From NCBI GenBank assembly GCA_965153455.1, contig OZ234493.1, positions 27,146,213 through 27,210,212 on the forward strand: DNA of 64,000 nt, in the 5' to 3' direction. Of the stretch, positions 12,601 through 23,751 are shown piece after piece; position 1 is the stretch's first letter, and every line of letters begins with the position of its first letter. Position numbers and translations under genes: made by a program. The notes beneath the pieces are model-generated. The model searched no databases. It was given only the letters and a program-made list of their open reading frames with translations, and was not told the origin of the DNA. The DNA is from Sphagnum compactum. Its lineage: Eukaryota; Bryophyta; Sphagnopsida; Sphagnales.

Positions 12601-12850
12601 CCTTGCTTACACCCCCCAACCTAGTCACTCTTTCACCTTAAGCCAACTAGCCTCACACACACAATTTCCCCCCACAAGTTCCAAAAGAAAAAAAACACAA
12701 AAAAAGTATAAATAAATATTTAAAAAAGAAAAGAAATATGCATATGAATGGAAAAAAAAGAAAAAAAAGAAAAAAAGAAAAAATAGAAAGAAAAAAAGAT
12801 CATTTTAAAGTAGGGAAAAAAGAAAAAAATAAAAAGAAAACAAGAAAGAA
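9651..12850. other. AT-rich intergenic DNA, no gene seen
   Basis: Long AT-rich stretch with poly-A and poly-T runs. It includes an (AT)n microsatellite at about 11901-11923 and an A-run at about 11812-11828. No reading frame carries recognisable protein motifs. Confidence 0.5.
11901..11923. repeat. (AT)n microsatellite
   Basis: Uninterrupted AT dinucleotide run of about 11 units. Confidence 0.9.
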
Positions 12851-12859
12851 ATGAAAAAT

Positions 12860-13345
12860 AAAAAAAAGGAAAAACACACCTTTGGTTGGCAAAAGTTCCT
12901 CCTGTTGTTGGCAATTTATAAGCACCTCCTCTTATTGTCTCCACCTCTTGCTAGGTTGGGCTAGGATGTTCCTCAAGAAAAAGAAAAAAAAAAAAAATGA
13001 AGAAAGGAAGAAAAAAACACACCTTTGGCTACCAATGAACTTTTGTTCTTGCTAGCATCCTACAAATGCCTCCTCTTGCTACCACCACCTCTTGTCAGGC
13101 TGGGTGACATTCAATAGAATTTTTATAAAAAAAGTAAAAGAAAACTTTAAAAAAACTAAAAAAAGGAAAAAAACACGCCTTTGGTTGGTAGCAAATTCCT
13201 CCTCTTGCTAGCAACCTTCAACAAATTGTCCTTCAACAAAAAGGGAAAAAAAAAACCAAACAAAAAAAAAAAGTGAAAAAGAGAAAAAAGGAAAAAAACA
13301 CACCTTTAGTTGGTAATGAACTCCTCTTGTTGGTTGCTTGAAAGC
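12860..13345. repeat. Degenerate tandem repeat with purine-run spacers, 126-156 bp units
   Basis: The phrase AACACACCTTTGGTTGG or close variants appears at about 12871, 13015, 13171 and 13297. Each is followed by a CTCCTCTTGCTA-type pyrimidine stretch and then a long A/G-only run (AAAGAAAAAGAAA type). This gives four units, 126-156 bp apart, with length differences mostly in the purine runs. Confidence 0.65.
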
Positions 13346-13428
13346 ACCTCCTTTTGCTACATTCACCTCACACACGGGGCTGGGTTGTCCTTCAGCAAAC
13401 TCCACACTCACATTGAGAAGCTCCTCCA

Positions 13429-13451
13429 TACACACACACACACACACACAC
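13429..13451. repeat. (AC)n microsatellite
   Basis: Uninterrupted run of about 11 CA dinucleotides directly after the purine-run repeat array. Confidence 0.9.
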
Positions 13452-14265
13452 TCTTGTGAGGCCGCTCCAAAACAACCTCTATTCTTGGCCTGATCTTGTT
13501 GCTAGTGCTCTTGCTACCCCTCCTTGTGACACTCTTGTTCGTTGCTACTAGGAACTCCTCCTCCTGAGGAGGAGTAGCTAAGCTTGCCTCCTCTTGTTGG
13601 TGGAGCTTGCTAAAAGCTAAGAGCGATGGTAGATGGTCGCAAATTAGGGTTGGGAGGAATGCAAGGAATGTGAGACAAGGGAAAAGGTAGGTGAGAAGGG
13701 GGTTAAGAAGTGGGAAGGAGTAGGGGATGAATGGGCAATCAAGGGGTAAAAGGTAGGTGAGGACTCAAGTGGGGCAGAAAAGAACCAAAAGAAACATATA
13801 TTAAACCCAAATGAGGGTGAACTCTATGGATGAAAGTTTGATTTCATCCATCTTTGACTCACCCTATAGTCACATTTGTCTTCTTATATATAATGAGAAC
13901 ATCTTTTCCTAGAGTTCCTAACATGATTAACTACATATTTTCAAGCTACTTGCAACTCCCCCTGTAAAGCAATAAACAAGGCCTTATGTCAATGGCTTTC
14001 CATTAAGCTGTTGTGATCGCATCATGTTGTGTGTAACTATGATCAAAGTAGTAGCCTGATGGAAAGAGACCCTTAAAGAACAAAAGCTATTGGGAACATG
14101 TTGAGAACTTCAAGAGCACATGAGGAACATCATTGGGAACTTGTTGGGTGGACACACAAGGTAGTTAGATAATTGGAATAGGTTTTCCCATCCCTTTCTC
14201 TTTTTGATATGCTTGTTGGGTGCTCGAATATGATTTGTTCCCGAGTCCCCATTGTGACCCACTTT

Positions 14266-14448
14266 GGGTTTTGTCCTTCTAGCTTGGACTTGGGTCCTCG
14301 CTCTTTGTTCCATCTTCCCCCCTTTGCTTGGGTGCTTTGTTTATTGGTGTTTGCCATAGGTTTTGTCCTTCTAGCTTGAACTTGGGTGCTCTCTCTTTGT
14401 TGGGTCTTTTCCCCCTTGCCTGGGTGCTTTGTTGGCCTTGCCTACGAA
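14266..14448. repeat. 92-bp tandem duplication
   Basis: GGTTTTGTCCTTCTAGCTTG begins at about 14267 and again at about 14359. Both copies continue through CTTTGTT and CCCCCTT to TGGGTGCTTTGTT with moderate divergence. No coding content recognised. Confidence 0.75.
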
Positions 14449-14449
14449 G

Positions 14450-16160
14450 GCAAGGATATTGTGTTTAGATTCATTATAGAGTATAGTAGCTTAATGGATT
14501 TTGGCCCCTAGGTAATAATAATAGGTCTATTTTTATATGAGGATTTTTGAAAGATGATATTTTTGACTTGTGTTGAAACTTGAGATTAGTTATTATAGAG
14601 TTATAATAATATCTTGAAGGATTTTGGTTTCTTTTAGAGGATTTTTTGAAGATTATATTTTTGCTATGGTGCTATATTTGAGTTTCCATAATTCTTCTTT
14701 TGCTTTAAGATACTTTTTAATGTAAATGGCAAGGCCATAGTGTGACACACCCCCCTTGTTTGATGGGTGTTTGCCAGGGTTTCACAATAGGTAGGTTGAA
14801 GAAGAATTTGAGAAAGAAAAAAAAGCAGGTGCTTCAAAGTACCTGGATGTCATTAGTTGTTAGCTTCAAGCCAAAAAAATTCCATCCCAAATCCTACAAC
14901 AAATGCCTAAGTCTCTTCCCTCTTAGTTAAGAGAGCCAATAGGTAACATGAATACTCAATGGAGGTGGTTTTATTGCCACCTTCAGGACATGAAGAAATG
15001 TTTTACTTGTACTCACTAAACTCACCCCTCATTAGATGAGTAGAAAATTTATTTCTTGACCTATGAACATTACCCCTTTTTGCCTATTGTGTTGCAAGGG
15101 ACAATGAGGTGGGGGAAATAGTATGCCCTAATCTCTCTATTTAGGGTTTAGGTCCATAAATTGTGGTAAAGTGTTGTCTCATCTCTCTAGACCTTATATA
15201 CATGCCCAAGCTGGCAATTACACTTGGTATATATCCAAATGTTTCTTCATATAAATTCCTATATTGAAACAAAATTTTGTGAAAAAAATAAAATGAAGCC
15301 ACGGTGTTGAAAGCCATCATGTTTATGTGAAGCTATAGAATGCATAATTTCATTACTCATGCCAAGAATCAAGATATAATAATAGATTTATTGTAGATGA
15401 TTAAAACTATAATAAATACTTCAAAAACTAAAATGTGGAAATCAATTTTTATAGAAATAATTATCCATCTTGCCAATGGGAAAGCTGACCCTAGGGCCTA
15501 GGCTATGGTAGTTTATAAGCATATAGTGGTTTCACCAAAAGTGTCAAAACAAGTTGGTTCTATCATATCATGGCAAAAAGTTCGGCATGATTATTATTTC
15601 TTTATTTATTTATATTTTTGGTGTGGGTGTGTTTCCTTTTGGCCTGCTTGTTAAACCCTAAACCCTTTACACAAAAGAAGGGCTGGGGCACTCTCCCATC
15701 TCCTCCTAGTCTCCTAAATCTAAATGTTTAGCTGATTTTCAATAGAGAAAGTTTCTTGGATTCTTTGGGGAAAATGTGAGATGAACATGTATATTGAACA
15801 TGTAAATAGAACTAGGAACCTTGAGAACTGAAGATTTTGCAAAAATCCAGATCTGGAATTTCTTTGGATTCTAAAAGTTTAGAAACGCAAAACCAGAGGG
15901 AGGTTCAGCTTCTTAACAAAGTCCAAGAAGAACCGCGCAACATTAATGTATTAATGTATTTGGAGGGCACCTTACATCCAGGAATATCCCTGCTATAAAA
16001 GAGGGAGGATATTACACCTACTCCCGAAGAGTGCAAGGGATCATAGGGATGCGCATTCACATGTTCCGCGTAAAGAAGTAGCACACAATACACATGCTAC
16101 ATTTTGAATAGCTTCAATTTGACTAGGTGAACTTGATAACAATGACAAATTCCATATATT
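14450..16160. other. AT-rich intergenic DNA, no gene seen
   Basis: No supported gene. TAAACCCTAAACCC at about 15653-15667 resembles two plant telomere units and is probably chance or a telo box. Short overlapping frames only. Confidence 0.5.
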
Positions 16161-16400
16161 ATAGAGTTATCTGTAAAGTCACCCTCTCTTTCAACCCCTA
16201 TTCTGTCTGTTCTCACACCCTATCCCGACTTTCTGTGGTATTTGTGAAGTAAGGAAATTTTATTAAATCTCAGTATGAAATGCTGAAACTCAGCATTTTA
16301 ATGCACAAGGTTTGAGAATAACGATAGTAGTTGTACAAGTAGGAGTAGTGAAAATATATGTAGCATCCGTGGAGGCGCTCAAGAAAAAGGAAATTACCAC
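16160..16400 (+). repeat. Dispersed repeat, copy A, containing a conserved 9-bp-arm hairpin
   Basis: About 240 bp that reappears as a diverged reverse complement at 45340-45590. Shared landmarks in order are a CCCCTATTC-type stretch, AATTTTATTAAATCTC, the palindrome at 16278-16298 (arms AAATGCTGA and TCAGCATTT), TTAATGCACAAGGTTTGAGA, TTGTACAAGTAGGAGTAGTG and GAGGCGCTCA. No open frame. Probably a non-autonomous transposable element or a fragment of one. Confidence 0.7.
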
Positions 16401-16420
16401 CAAAATTGGTTGAAAAACTA

Positions 16421-16557
16421 GTTTGGGTCCCATTTATTTCGTTCTTAAAATTCGCTTACACGTTTGATGCCCTATAATGCCGAACCAGTTTGGGTCCCAG
16501 TTATTTCGTTCTTAAAATTTGCATTACCAGTTACACATTTGATTGCCCTATTATGCC
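16421..16557. repeat. 67-bp tandem duplication
   Basis: GTTTGGGTCCCATTTATTTC starts at 16421 and its near copy at 16488. Both run through GTTCTTAAAATT, TTTGATTGCCCTA and ATGCCGAA. The second copy has an 8-10 bp insertion. Confidence 0.8.
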
Positions 16558-16559
16558 GA

Positions 16560-19500
16560 AATCGGCCATTCGTGCCCCCTAATCGCCTTTCTGTACGATT
16601 AACATTTATATCTCCAAATTTTTTTTGTTTTTTTGGGTGATGCAAGGTACAAAGTATAATTGTATAAAATTATGGTGATTATTATTCTCCACCACCAATT
16701 GTGTTTAGTTCATATAGCATGACAATTTTTTTTTCCCAACTACTTTTTTTTTTCCCTCAACCACTCTTTTGACATAAAATGTGAAAAACGTAGGTCCGTA
16801 CATGCCATATTTTCCAAGGCCAACACCTACTCCGTACCTACATTTAACACATTCTTGAGATATCCCAACAACATTGGGTTTGAAACTTCTAGAACCTTTA
16901 TTCCACAACAGGTTTAGACCCTTGAGCAAAGTCTCTAAAAAATCATTGAATCAAATTTGATGCTTAACCCGGGCAAAGAACCAGGTCAAAGAAACTGCCC
17001 TTAACTGTTGGTTCTTTGGGAGAACCTCCAGTTCTTCTTTTAAAATTTTCAAACCCTTGGAGCTAGATGTTCTTTTAATTCTAAAATTGAAATACGAGTT
17101 TTTAAAATGTTCAAAAAACCAAAACCGGAGGTTCTTCCATTAGGATATGGAATCGGAGGTTTTCAACAATAAAAATCAAGGATTTCCCAACCATTGTTTG
17201 GACTAGTGTGAGGTGGGTATGTCTATTTTACCATACCGGTTGGGTACTAATATTAAAGTTTTTTTTTCAATTTAGACATTGGGTAAAAACATTATAATGT
17301 TTTTTCAAATAGACATATCATGCATGTCTATTTAACAACATACATGTTTTGGGGACATCTCAATTATGGACATGAATAACCAACAACCTCATATCAATCG
17401 GTATGAGATATGCATATTCGTATCAATATGAATATGACTCTTTCAAAAGAGGAAAGCTCTCGGTATGAACATGTATCATTATCTCTTTTTATTTGCCAAA
17501 ACCTTATATACTAGACCAACATTCGTTTGGACTAAGGTTTGGGGTGGACCAATTTCGGTTGGTTCTTTCTTTCCAAAAAGAGAATCTCTAATCTTAATTT
17601 CAACAATAAAAATAATTTTTGGTAGGTTTTTTATGCATGTGTTTTAAGTTCAATTCTTCAAGATTTTTATACCTTGCATTTATTGGTTTTGGTACCTTAT
17701 TTCAAATTCAAAAACTTGTGGGTCCAATTTGAAAAATTAAGTATGATTTGAAAATTAGATTTGGGATGAAAACATATTATGGAGAACCAAAAATGTTTTC
17801 ACATTTTATTATTTTTCAAGGGTACCATGTTTGAACTTCAACCATGTGATTATTATGAACAATGGTCAATATTTTTACATATTATGCTAAGTCAATGCTA
17901 CAAAAATAATATTTTTTGTTTTTTGTGAGATGATATTAAAATGTATTTGCACAAAACAAAATGTATGTGCAATTTTTTTAAAAAACAATTCAATAAATTA
18001 TTGCAATGAATTTTAATCTTTATGAAATTTGTAATCTTTATTAAACATTAAGATTCCATATGATTGTTTGTGAGTTGTGTAAAAAGTTTAATAATTATCA
18101 TATTACAAATGGGTTTTTAAAATAAAAATGATTACAAATATGTGATATATTAAAATTTGACAACTAATCATTTTCAAATGAAAGTTGACAAGAATGTGAG
18201 ATGAAACATTTTTAAAAAATCCATTAAAAGTTTTTTTAAAACTAATTCAAACAAAAATCTAATGCAATTTAAAATAAGAAATGAATTATATTATGTTTTC
18301 ATATAACATAAATATACTCATTATTTTTAAATTTAATTTTTATAAATTTTTAATTTTTTCAAATAATATTAAATAACATTAGCTTTGTGAAAATTAAAAT
18401 TAAAAACCCAAACACCAAAAATGAGACCCAAAATTAAACATAACACGTTTTAAAGATGCATACTTTATTTATGCACATGTCATGAAAGTGTCAAGTTGAC
18501 ACCTAATGTGCTTTCACCCTTTGATTCCATGTCCACTTAACACACTTTCAAAAATTAAAATTTGAAAATTAAATTAAAAAAAAGAAAAAAAATACCCATC
18601 ACTGGGAAAGTTGAAGAATTTAGATTTCTATGTGCAAAATAGGCTGGTTAGGCACTAAATCAATTATTTTTAGAATTTTCAATTTTTTTGAAAATTACCT
18701 ACCTCTCATGCTGAAAATCTGAAAGAAACTCTCAAGCACACTTGCTTCATTATTTAGTATAGTGCCTAATTTGTGAAAAATAAAAATAAAAATATAATTA
18801 TTATTGCCAAAATTAAATATGTATGTTTTTATTATTAGGCACTTTCTGCTGAATCAGCCCAGGTACTATGGTATCCCTTCAAGTCATATGGGCCAAGATA
18901 AGTCATCCACTCATCTCAATAGACAGTGGCATTTTTTTTTAAACTGGCAAAGTTTCGCCAAAAAGAGAAATTCCAAAATTACAAATCTAAAAAAAAGAAG
19001 TGATTTTCAAGGTTTTTAGTCACCAGAAACTGAGGAAAGCAAAAAAATAAAATAAAATAAAGTAAAAAAATAAACTCAACAGATTTGAATACCTATTTAG
19101 TTTTCATTGTGTAGCCAAAGATAATATAGAGAAGGGATGATCAAAGCTTTGTACTTTTATTTCTGGCTTCTACATAGCCACATTTGGCTAAATCTTTCCT
19201 AGGGATGATTGGCACTTTGGCTATGAACAAAAATTCATAAAAAAAAACACATGTATGTTGAGGCTTACCAGAATGCACAAAGTAGAAACACTCAAAATTT
19301 TGCCAAATTTCAATGTGAAAAATTATAATTTCAACTTATATAAAGGATTTTTCATGAAAAAAAAGAGTCGTATTTGCCAGATTTCAAAGAAAAATAAATC
19401 CAAATCGCCAGATTTTTATGATAAGCTCTAGTTGGTCCCCAAGAACATAGAAGGATTTTTTATTTTTTTGGGCTACTTTCATATCTAGTATATAGCCAAA

Positions 19501-21960
19501 TTTTGGCTAAATTATTTTCTTGATAATCACCACTTTGACTACATCACAAAATCCTTAAAAAAGGAACCCAACAAATTTGCAAATTTAGTGGCAAAGGAAC
19601 ACTTGTTTGTTGAGTAATAAATTTTTTTAAAAAAAGATTCCATGTCACAAATGGAATATTCCCAAAAGATCCTTATTTCCCTCGGCAAAAGGTTTTTAAA
19701 AAAAATTAAAATTATTTATTTATTTAAAAAATCTGTCTTCGACAATCTTTTTTTTTTTTTTTGGTTGAAAATTTCAAAAAAATTACAAATAATGTAATTA
19801 GTGTTGAAGCTGCCAAGGTACTACGGTAAGTGATTTTGTTGGATTTAGTCCTAAATTTTCAAGAATGGTGTTACAAAATATCTTTGTGATTTCTTGTCTT
19901 ATGCAATAATTAATAAAGGAAAGGGGGGGGAACACGAGGGTTAATGACCTTTTCACTTCAGTAATTTTTTTAGGCTTGATGCTTTAGACTTGCTTCAATT
20001 CATCACATTTGTGTAACTAATTTTCTATGCAAATATCGTCTTATCTTGGTATCTTTTCGCATAAATTATATTATTTTCAAAAAATACTGAAAATTTCAAC
20101 ACATACGTAATTTTTCTAAAGATTTTTTTTTTTTTGCGAAGGAAAATGAACAATCTTTTGAAATATTCAGTAATATTCAATTTCTCAAAGTGGAACCTTC
20201 AAAGTTAAAATTAATCATGTCGGCACGGACGCGATGAAGCTGCCCCCATCCGATGGTCCAGCCTGCTCATAAATGAAATCGGATATGTGTTGTTATTATT
20301 GTAATCAAATTTTTCTGTAGAGTTCTCGTGGGTTTTTTGCTTGAAATTTTTGTGGAACGTGCTTTTTAGGATTTGTGAATACTTTACTCATAAGGTCAGT
20401 TTCATCATTAAATAATCTTTGAAATAGTGGGAAATGAATTTTTATTAATATATATGAATTTGAGGTGTTGCAAAGGTTTTGGAGTGCATTCAATTGGCCA
20501 ATAGATGTAACAAGCTAAAAAAAATTTTGAATAATATTTCACTCTTTCTATGACAATATCATAGTGGAATAGATCATGGGGAAAAAAATTCAAATTTACA
20601 AAAAAATATTTTTGAAAAATATTAATTATTGATTTTTTTGGTCAAGGTGAAATCTGATCTTCTAGGCTACAATATTTTCTTTGTTTTGGAATTATCTTTG
20701 AAAGGCTTGTTGTTTTGGGACATTTTAAAGGTTGTGTTTAAAAACAATTGTTTCGAAATCATGAAATTTCATGTTTTGTGTGCGTATTTCAGATTGGGAA
20801 TTTGGCACCCATTATTATTGTAGGTCGCTTTATTTTCAAACGCGAAACATATTCTTGTGTACCATGGATGGCAAGGTTCGACACAAATTATATCCTTTTT
20901 CAAGAATGTTGAAAATTTCCAAAAATTAAAATTTTCAAAAAAATATTGTTTTTTGAAGGGAAATAGAGAAATCTTGGTGAATAATATTTTGAAATATTTC
21001 TTTTTAAAAATTGAAAATGTAATCTTCAAAATAAAAATAATTATTCAACACTAAAAATTGTTGAAATTGCCAGGGTATTATGGTATAAGGCCCCCCACAC
21101 ACACACCCAAAAAAAATAAAATTTGCAATTTTTTTTTCTTAGCTCCCTTATAATATCCCATGAATGAACGATGTCCCAATTTTTTCACAAAAGGAAGTTT
21201 GAATCTCGTTGGAAAATACAATTCCGGAAACCATCCATCTTTCGATCAAAAACAAAATTGTTCAAAGTTTGACGGCCCCAACTTCCGGCCATTGTTCAAG
21301 GTTCGACTTGTTGATTGTATTCAAGTCAGGATTAGCTGAATGCTCTCCCATCCTCCTCACGTTCGGAAGGTTCTCTTGATTCCTCCGTCACTTTTGCGAG
21401 AATTTCTTGCTGAAAATGGGGAGGAGCCGGAGGGTTTAGGGAGGGTGGGGAAAGGGGGGGGGGGGGGTTGGAGTACCTTCTCATCTAAAAAATTCCACCA
21501 TATTTAGGAAGTTACCAAATGAGAAAAAAAAATTCGCTAAAAAAATTCAATTAATTTTTTAAAAAATAAAATAAAATATATTTTCTTCATTTAATTTCAA
21601 ATAAACGCACCCAATCAAATCCAATAATGGAGCTAGTTTCTTAGAATTACAATTTCTTTTTAAAATAATAATAATAATAATAATATTTTTGGGGTCCTAC
21701 TAGTTAAGCCTGGCCTTATGACGTAGCGTAGGGACAAAAGCCACCCCAAATGTTTATTTATTTTTATTTGAGAAAAAAAACAGGAGAGAAAGAGAGAGGA
21801 CGCGGCAGTAGGTCGTGGGCGCCGAGGAACCCGTTCACATTATGCGACGGCCACCCTAAATGTACATGGGCGGTGGACTCAATTATCCTCTAGTTTATTC
21901 CCACGTCAGCGAAGAAACCAACTTTGCCCTACACAAGATCGCCATATCAGTTCAACACTT
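16560..21960. other. AT-rich intergenic DNA with three recurring phrases, no gene seen
   Basis: Very AT-rich, with many poly-A/T runs. A phrase of the form GCCAAGGTACTACGGTA recurs in diverged form at about 18845, 19801 and 21058 (see findings). A G-run at about 21436-21470 contains several G tracts. From about 21720 the composition becomes more GC-rich toward the RKP gene. No protein domain recognised on either strand. Confidence 0.5.
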
Positions 21961-22019
21961 TGGGGATAATTTAGGATCTCGATTTCAGTTGGTAACCAGT
22001 TGCGTGTCGACACGTGTTC

Positions 22020-22620
22020 TACTGGAATTGGCATCTCGATTGATGGCCATGTTCCTTAACCGGATGGGATGATCTCAATAGATGGCCACGATGGGCCGAT
22101 GGGGAAACTCATCTCGCTTCTTGAATTGGGATCTCAATGGATGGCCATATTTTATTGGTTTGAGCCAATGGGGGGAAAGCCAACTCGCTGCACGAATTTG
22201 GGATCTCAATGAATGGCCATGTTGGTTGAGCCAATGGGAGGTGCTCTGGCTGCTCGAATCGGGGTCTCAATAGACGCCTTTGATGGCCAGATTGGAAATC
22301 ATCTCGCTCCTCGAATCGGGATCTCAATAATGGCCAAGTTAGTTGAAAGCTCTCGTGGGAACTCATCCTTCTTTTCGAATTCGGATCTCAATAGAGGGCA
22401 GTATGTTTAGTTGAGCCAATGGGAACTAATCTGGCTTCTCGAATTGGGATCTCAATAGATGGCCATGTAAGTTGAGCCAATGGGATCTCGTCTGGCTTCT
22501 CGAATTTGGGATTTCAATGGATGGCGATGTTGGTTGAGAGCCCAAGGGGAAACGCTTCTCGATTCTGGAATCGGGATCTCGTATGGCTTATGGAATTGGG
22601 ATCTCGATCGGTAAGCAGAT
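22020..22620. repeat. Minisatellite upstream of the RKP gene (irregular unit of about 60-80 bp, eight to nine copies)
   Basis: Repeats of the pattern GGGATCTCAATGGATGGCCA, then TGTTGGTTGAGCCAATGGG, then CATCTCGCTTCTCGAAT, ordered head to tail from about 22020 to 22620, with partial units and length changes. The ATCTCAATNGATGGCC core can be read at about 22072, 22132, 22204, 22264, 22321, 22386, 22450 and 22510. Short frames across it on both strands reflect the repeat, not genes. It ends about 1.1 kb before the RKP start codon. Confidence 0.8.
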
Positions 22621-22739
22621 GGTTTTCGTCCAATGGGGTGTCGTCTCGCACCTTTCGCCGCCGGGGGGCAGGGCGGGCGCACGGGTGGGGACGGAGCTGC
22701 CCGGGCGACGGAAAGCACCTTTGCTGCATCCTCGGAGCA

Positions 22740-23751
22740 CCACGACTCTGCACTTTGTCGCTGTGGCCCTCCCTCTCTCCCTCTCTCTCACTGTGTCTCT
22801 GTGCGCGCGCTCGTCGTCGTCATCGTCGTCCTTTCGCGTTCCTTTTTGGATTCCTGTTGTGTTCTGTCTCGTGGCTTGTGCAACCTGGAGATTTTCGTCG
22901 CCGGCTGTGCTGGTGGTGGCTGACGTCTGATAATAAACCCCTCCCCCCCCGTTTTTCCCCCTTTGGAGAGGTATTAACGCAGTTTGCTTACGGATGGACT
23001 GACGAAGAGCAAGGAAGCAAGCAAGGGCGGGGGGGTCGTTTGTGAAACGCGTCACTGCGTTGATTTCCAGTTTCAAGATTTGCGTACATAGTACACACTC
23101 TCCACTGACGCCTTTCCCTTTTGTGTTTTTCAGTTTCTGTTGGTTGCGTTCTAACGATAAACAGCGGCGGTGCCGAGTTCTTCGATTTCTGGAATTTGTG
23201 TGCAAGAGAAGAGAAGCGCAAGAGAGATTTTGGCGTTCTTTTCTTTACATGGAGGGAATTCGTGTGTTGATGTAGGTGGTCCTTGTGATGGCTCGTGAAG
23301 AAACAAGTCCTTCTTCTTCTTTGGATATCAAGGCCGCCGCAAAAACTCTTGATTAGGGCGAGCGACAACATACATACTGTTTGCTTTTCTGATTCATAGC
23401 CGTCACTCTTTTGCTCGTAGATCTTCTTCGTCTGGGGTTCTCGGAGGGGCTTGCGGGACACTAGGGTTTGTCGGCTGTTGGGATTTGGAACCCAAAGGCT
23501 AGTAATAATAGAATGGAGAAGAGGTTTTAGCAGCCCGGATGATGACAACGGCACAAGGGGATGGCTGGCTGGCTGGCTGGGGTTTGCTGGTGATTTTCAA
23601 GGGATGTCTCTCTGCAGCAGCAGCTGTTGTAGTCTGACAAAGAATGTCTGTTGGTAGTGGTAGTAGTAGTAGTTGGTGCACTGGCAACTGAGCACACAAC
23701 AGGGGAGCAGCAAAAGGTGCACAGAGAGAGAGAGAGAGGCCTGTAATAAGG
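22740..23751 (+). promoter_or_regulatory. Promoter-proximal/5' leader region of the RKP gene
   Basis: GC content rises sharply and pyrimidine patches appear (CTCTCTCCCTCTCTCTCAC at about 22771; GTCGTCGTCATCGTCG at about 22813), as is typical near plant transcription starts. A (GA)n run at about 23723-23738 lies just before the start codon. The transcription start and any leader intron cannot be placed. Long frames here on both strands look like composition artefacts. Confidence 0.4.
23644..23691 (+). other. Upstream ORF (15 codons) in the RKP leader
   Basis: ATG at 23644 opens a 15-codon frame rich in Ser and Gly that ends at TGA 23689-23691. It is in the same frame as the main ORF and 60 bp before its ATG. 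The stop also shows that the main ORF cannot start further upstream without splicing. Translation of the uORF is unproven. Confidence 0.4.

Noticed and set aside
22588-23205. 205-codon open frame on the minus strand opposite the RKP leader, and several plus-strand frames of up to 179 codons there
   Set aside because: They overlap each other on both strands in GC-richer sequence, share no family features, and reflect low stop-codon density, not coding.
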